In this document: piece by piece, positions 4,934 through 6,974 of the stretch
How the letters are laid out: each line of letters starts with the position of its first letter
Numbering within the stretch: the stretch's first letter is position 1
Source: Candidatus Treponema faecavium
GTDB taxonomy: Bacteria; Spirochaetota; Spirochaetia; Treponematales; Treponemataceae
Reading direction: 5' to 3'
DNA length: 6,974 nt
Assembly: GCA_019113455.1 (NCBI GenBank)
Contig: DXHG01000181.1
Location: forward strand, 1 to 6,974
Position numbers and translations under genes: made by a program
Notes under the pieces: model-generated
The model's database searches: none
Told to the model about the DNA's origin: nothing
The model's input: only the letters and a program-made list of their open reading frames with translations

Positions 4934-6694
4934 ATGTTTGAAACGCCGCTGTACAGAAAAGTTATGGATGCTCTTCCTGTGGCGATACTTGTCGCAATGC
5001 CGGATCAAGAGCAGCATACGCGGAGCGAATTTAATATAGTGTTTACTAATACCGCCTGCCGCAGCCTCCTGATAAAAGACCGTGAACAGCCGACGTCTTT
5101 TTCTGTGTTTATGCGCCGGCTCAATGACGAGCAGGACTGGGTGTCGCTTGCCCGTTCCGCCGGCAAGGCGCAGAAGCCGATAACGGTCGGCTGTTTTTGC
5201 GAACGGCTGGCAAAGTGGCTTTCGATAAGCCTGTCGTGTCCCGAAGAACAGGTGGTGCTTGTCTCATTCACCGATATTACCGCGGCGAATGATAAAGAGC
5301 TGTTTTCCATGCACTACGCATCTGAACACCGCGCGCAGGAGCTGGTGTCTACGCTGTCGGAAAAGCTTGAGCAGATGTCGTACTACGACTCTTTGACAGG
5401 GCTTGCCAATATGGCAAGCTACCATGCGGCAGTCAGCGCCGTTGTCAGGGACGCGCTGAAAGATAATCTGCATGTAGGTCTTTTGCTTATTGATATAGAT
5501 AACCTGAAAGATATAAACGATTTGCGCGGGCATACGGCGGGAGATGCCGTATTGCGCAAGGCGGCGCTGATTCTCAGCCATTTTGAACGCAGCGATATAT
5601 CCGTGTTCAGGTTTGGCGGCGATGAGTTTATCCTGCTTGCCGCCGATATCGGCTCGCATAATCATTTGATAAATGTCGGGGATGCAGTGCTGGAGGCGTT
5701 TCAGAAAGGCGATATCAGCGTGTCTATCGGCGTAGCGATGCTGCCCGAACACGCGCAGACAAAAGGCGACCTCCTGCGTTTTGCCGATTTGGCGATGCGC
5801 GAGGTAAAGAAAAACGGCAAAAACGGCTTAGTCGTGTTTTCAACTTCAATGCAGGATAAGTTCCGCAGCCGCATGGCGCTTGAAACAAAACTGCAGATTG
5901 CGGTGCTGAACAACAGCTTTGAGATGTATTTTCAGCCGCAGATCGATATTAAGCATAACCGGCTGCGCGGTTTTGAAGCCCTTATCAGGTGGCATGACCA
6001 GGAACAAGGCTGGATCAGCCCTGCTGCCTTTATTCCGATCGCGGAAGAAACAAAGCTGATTCTGCCTATCGGACACTGGGTGCTTGAACGTACAATGGGG
6101 CTTTTAAAGCAGTGGCAGGAGCGCTACGGATTTACGGGCATGATGTCTGTCAATGTGTCGCCGGTGCAGCTTAAAAAGAAAGGCTTTATGGATGACTTTC
6201 TTGATATTCTTCGGAAATATGAAGTAAATCCGCAGAATATAGAATTGGAAATTACGGAAGGCGTGTTCATAGACAATCCTGAAGAAATTATCGCGCTTTT
6301 GACGTCGATACGCAGCATGGGCATTGGTATTGCGCTCGATGATTTTGGCACGGGCTATTCGTCGCTGAACTATTTGCAGAAGCTGCCGCTTACGGTGCTC
6401 AAAATAGATAAAAGTTTTGTGCAGAACCTCGTTGACGCAAATTCTGTTGAGCACAGCATAACGGAATCAATCATTTCATTGGTAAATAAGATGGGGCTTG
6501 AGACCGTTGCAGAAGGCATTGAAACGCCGCTGCAATTCTCGTATCTCAAAGACATGCGCTGTGATTTTATCCAGGGCTATCTGTTCAGCAAGCCGCTCTC
6601 GCTTGATAAATGCGAAAAACTCCTTTCAGGAGACAGCGAGGCGCTTAAAGAGCTGCAGCCGGACGGCGGTCAGCCTATCCTGTATTCGATATAG
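4934..6694 (+). CDS. PAS-like/GGDEF/EAL cyclic-di-GMP turnover protein
   Basis: A 586-residue soluble protein with no membrane segment. Residues about 10-117 look like a divergent PAS domain (FNIVFTNTACRSLL, ending in VLVSFTDITAAND). A helical, probably coiled-coil linker covers 118-150. The diguanylate cyclase domain (about 150-303) has DSLTGL (152-157), metal-site D187 in LLIDIDN, and an intact GGDEF at 228-232. The RxxD inhibitory site at the usual spacing is missing. The phosphodiesterase domain (about 315-575) has EALIRW (348-353), N407, E439 in ELEITE, DDFGTG (469-474), K490, E527 in ETVAEG and QGYLFSKP (547-554), all as in active EAL enzymes. It may therefore make and degrade c-di-GMP, or use one domain to regulate the other. 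ATG 4934 is chosen over GTG 4829, which would place the promoter and hairpin inside the gene. ATG 4964 remains possible. Confidence 0.9.
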   Translation: MFETPLYRKVMDALPVAILVAMPDQEQHTRSEFNIVFTNTACRSLLIKDREQPTSFSVFMRRLNDEQDWVSLARSAGKAQKPITVGCFCERLAKWLSISLSCPEEQVVLVSFTDITAANDKELFSMHYASEHRAQELVSTLSEKLEQMSYYDSLTGLANMASYHAAVSAVVRDALKDNLHVGLLLIDIDNLKDINDLRGHTAGDAVLRKAALILSHFERSDISVFRFGGDEFILLAADIGSHNHLINVGDAVLEAFQKGDISVSIGVAMLPEHAQTKGDLLRFADLAMREVKKNGKNGLVVFSTSMQDKFRSRMALETKLQIAVLNNSFEMYFQPQIDIKHNRLRGFEALIRWHDQEQGWISPAAFIPIAEETKLILPIGHWVLERTMGLLKQWQERYGFTGMMSVNVSPVQLKKKGFMDDFLDILRKYEVNPQNIELEITEGVFIDNPEEIIALLTSIRSMGIGIALDDFGTGYSSLNYLQKLPLTVLKIDKSFVQNLVDANSVEHSITESIISLVNKMGLETVAEGIETPLQFSYLKDMRCDFIQGYLFSKPLSLDKCEKLLSGDSEALKELQPDGGQPILYSI

Positions 6695-6974
6695 CGCACG
6701 CGCTTTTTCTGAACCGCTTCTTTTATTTCCTGTTCGCGCTTGGATAACGGCGATGCGCCAGTTTTTACTTCAATAAAGAGTATTTCCTGCACCGGCGCAT
6801 TGGCGTTGATGCCGACAAAGCCGACAAAATCAACCGGTTTGCCGATAAAGCGCACGTCTCCCGCATTGCAGGGAAACCCGGGAAGAAACGGGGCAAGCTG
6901 CTCAGATACCTGCCCGCCGATAACTGCGCGGGAGCGGCGCACCGCATCCTCACGCTGCTGCCTGATAAGCGCGG
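6670..6974 (-). CDS. Holliday-junction-resolvase-like endonuclease (Endonuc_Holl type), 3' part
   Basis: The last 100 or so residues of a protein read from the minus strand; the 5' end lies beyond the window. The stop TGA is at 6670-6672. What is seen: RREDAV-type basic residues leading to VIGGQVSEQLAPFLPGF, then RFIGKPVDFVGF, then EILFIEVKTG, then LSKREQEIKEAVQKKRVRY. This order is what I know from the family described as endonuclease distantly related to archaeal Holliday junction resolvase. The Asp of PVDF (codon at 6829-6831) and the E-V-K of IEVKTG (6763-6771) look like the PD-(D/E)XK nuclease core. The role in the cell is not well established for this family; DNA cleavage is inferred. 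The 3' end overlaps the convergent GGDEF-EAL gene by 25 bases. GTG codons at 6942 and nearby are in the interior, since the conserved sequence runs on upstream. Confidence 0.72.
   Translation of the reverse strand, partial: ALIRQQREDAVRRSRAVIGGQVSEQLAPFLPGFPCNAGDVRFIGKPVDFVGFVGINANAPVQEILFIEVKTGASPLSKREQEIKEAVQKKRVRYIEYRIG
6693..6708 (+). terminator. Short stem and T5 after the GGDEF-EAL stop
   Basis: AGCG (6693-6696) pairs with CGCT (6701-6704) across a four-base loop and runs straight into TTTTT (6704-6708), then further T-rich sequence. It starts at the stop codon of the GGDEF-EAL gene and lies inside the coding sequence of the convergent nuclease gene. The stem is only four base pairs, so termination strength is doubtful. 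Confidence 0.4.

Noticed and set aside
5264..5752. Minus-strand open frame of 162 codons inside the GGDEF-EAL gene
   Set aside because: It is antisense to the clearly conserved PAS-GGDEF region, has no ribosome site and resembles no family. The same holds for the 151-codon minus-strand frame at 1323-1778 inside potA.
1..6974. CRISPR array, tRNA or rRNA gene, insertion sequence, prophage or toxin-antitoxin module
   Set aside because: No regularly spaced repeats, cloverleaf, rRNA core sequence, transposase motif, paired terminal repeats or small overlapping toxin/antitoxin pair could be found by reading either strand.

Overview
The window holds one complete polyamine ABC-transporter operon (potABCD) followed by a cytoplasmic GGDEF-EAL cyclic-di-GMP enzyme. 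Partial genes flank them: the 3' end of an azlD-type amino-acid exporter subunit on the left, and the 3' part of a Holliday-junction-resolvase-like endonuclease gene, read from the minus strand, on the right. Base composition is close to balanced. The substrate-binding protein PotD is a lipoprotein with a relaxed lipobox (LSSC) instead of a soluble periplasmic protein. This, together with gene order potA-B-C-D, suggests a spirochaete of the Treponema type, where a lipoprotein PotD is known (TpPotD/Tp0655 of T. pallidum). The taxonomic call is inference from a few features.

Layout: 1-200 is the azlD tail. 201-628 is a non-coding spacer with a 9-C homopolymer, a 22-bp-spaced direct repeat and an imperfect inverted repeat. 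629-657 is a strong sigma70-like promoter (TTGACA, 17 bp, TATATA). 717-4739 is potA, potB, potC and potD. The first three are joined by ATGA stop/start overlaps. potD sits 44 nt after potC behind its own strong Shine-Dalgarno sequence, which fits a need for more binding protein than permease. 4740-4933 contains a 14-bp GC-rich hairpin with no T-tract and then a promoter whose TATAAT lies 6 nt before an ATG, so the next gene may be translated from a leaderless mRNA. 4934-6694 encodes a 586-residue PAS-like/GGDEF/EAL protein with all main catalytic motifs intact. It ends with a 25-nt tail-to-tail overlap with the minus-strand endonuclease gene.

Together, PotD captures a polyamine outside the cytoplasmic membrane, PotB/PotC form the channel and PotA supplies ATP hydrolysis. 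The GGDEF-EAL gene has its own promoter and is probably a separate unit, although its neighbour invites a question about polyamine/c-di-GMP linkage. I did not find a clearly novel system. The points most worth checking are the possible leaderless start, the substituted ligand-pocket positions in PotD and the structured intergenic DNA.
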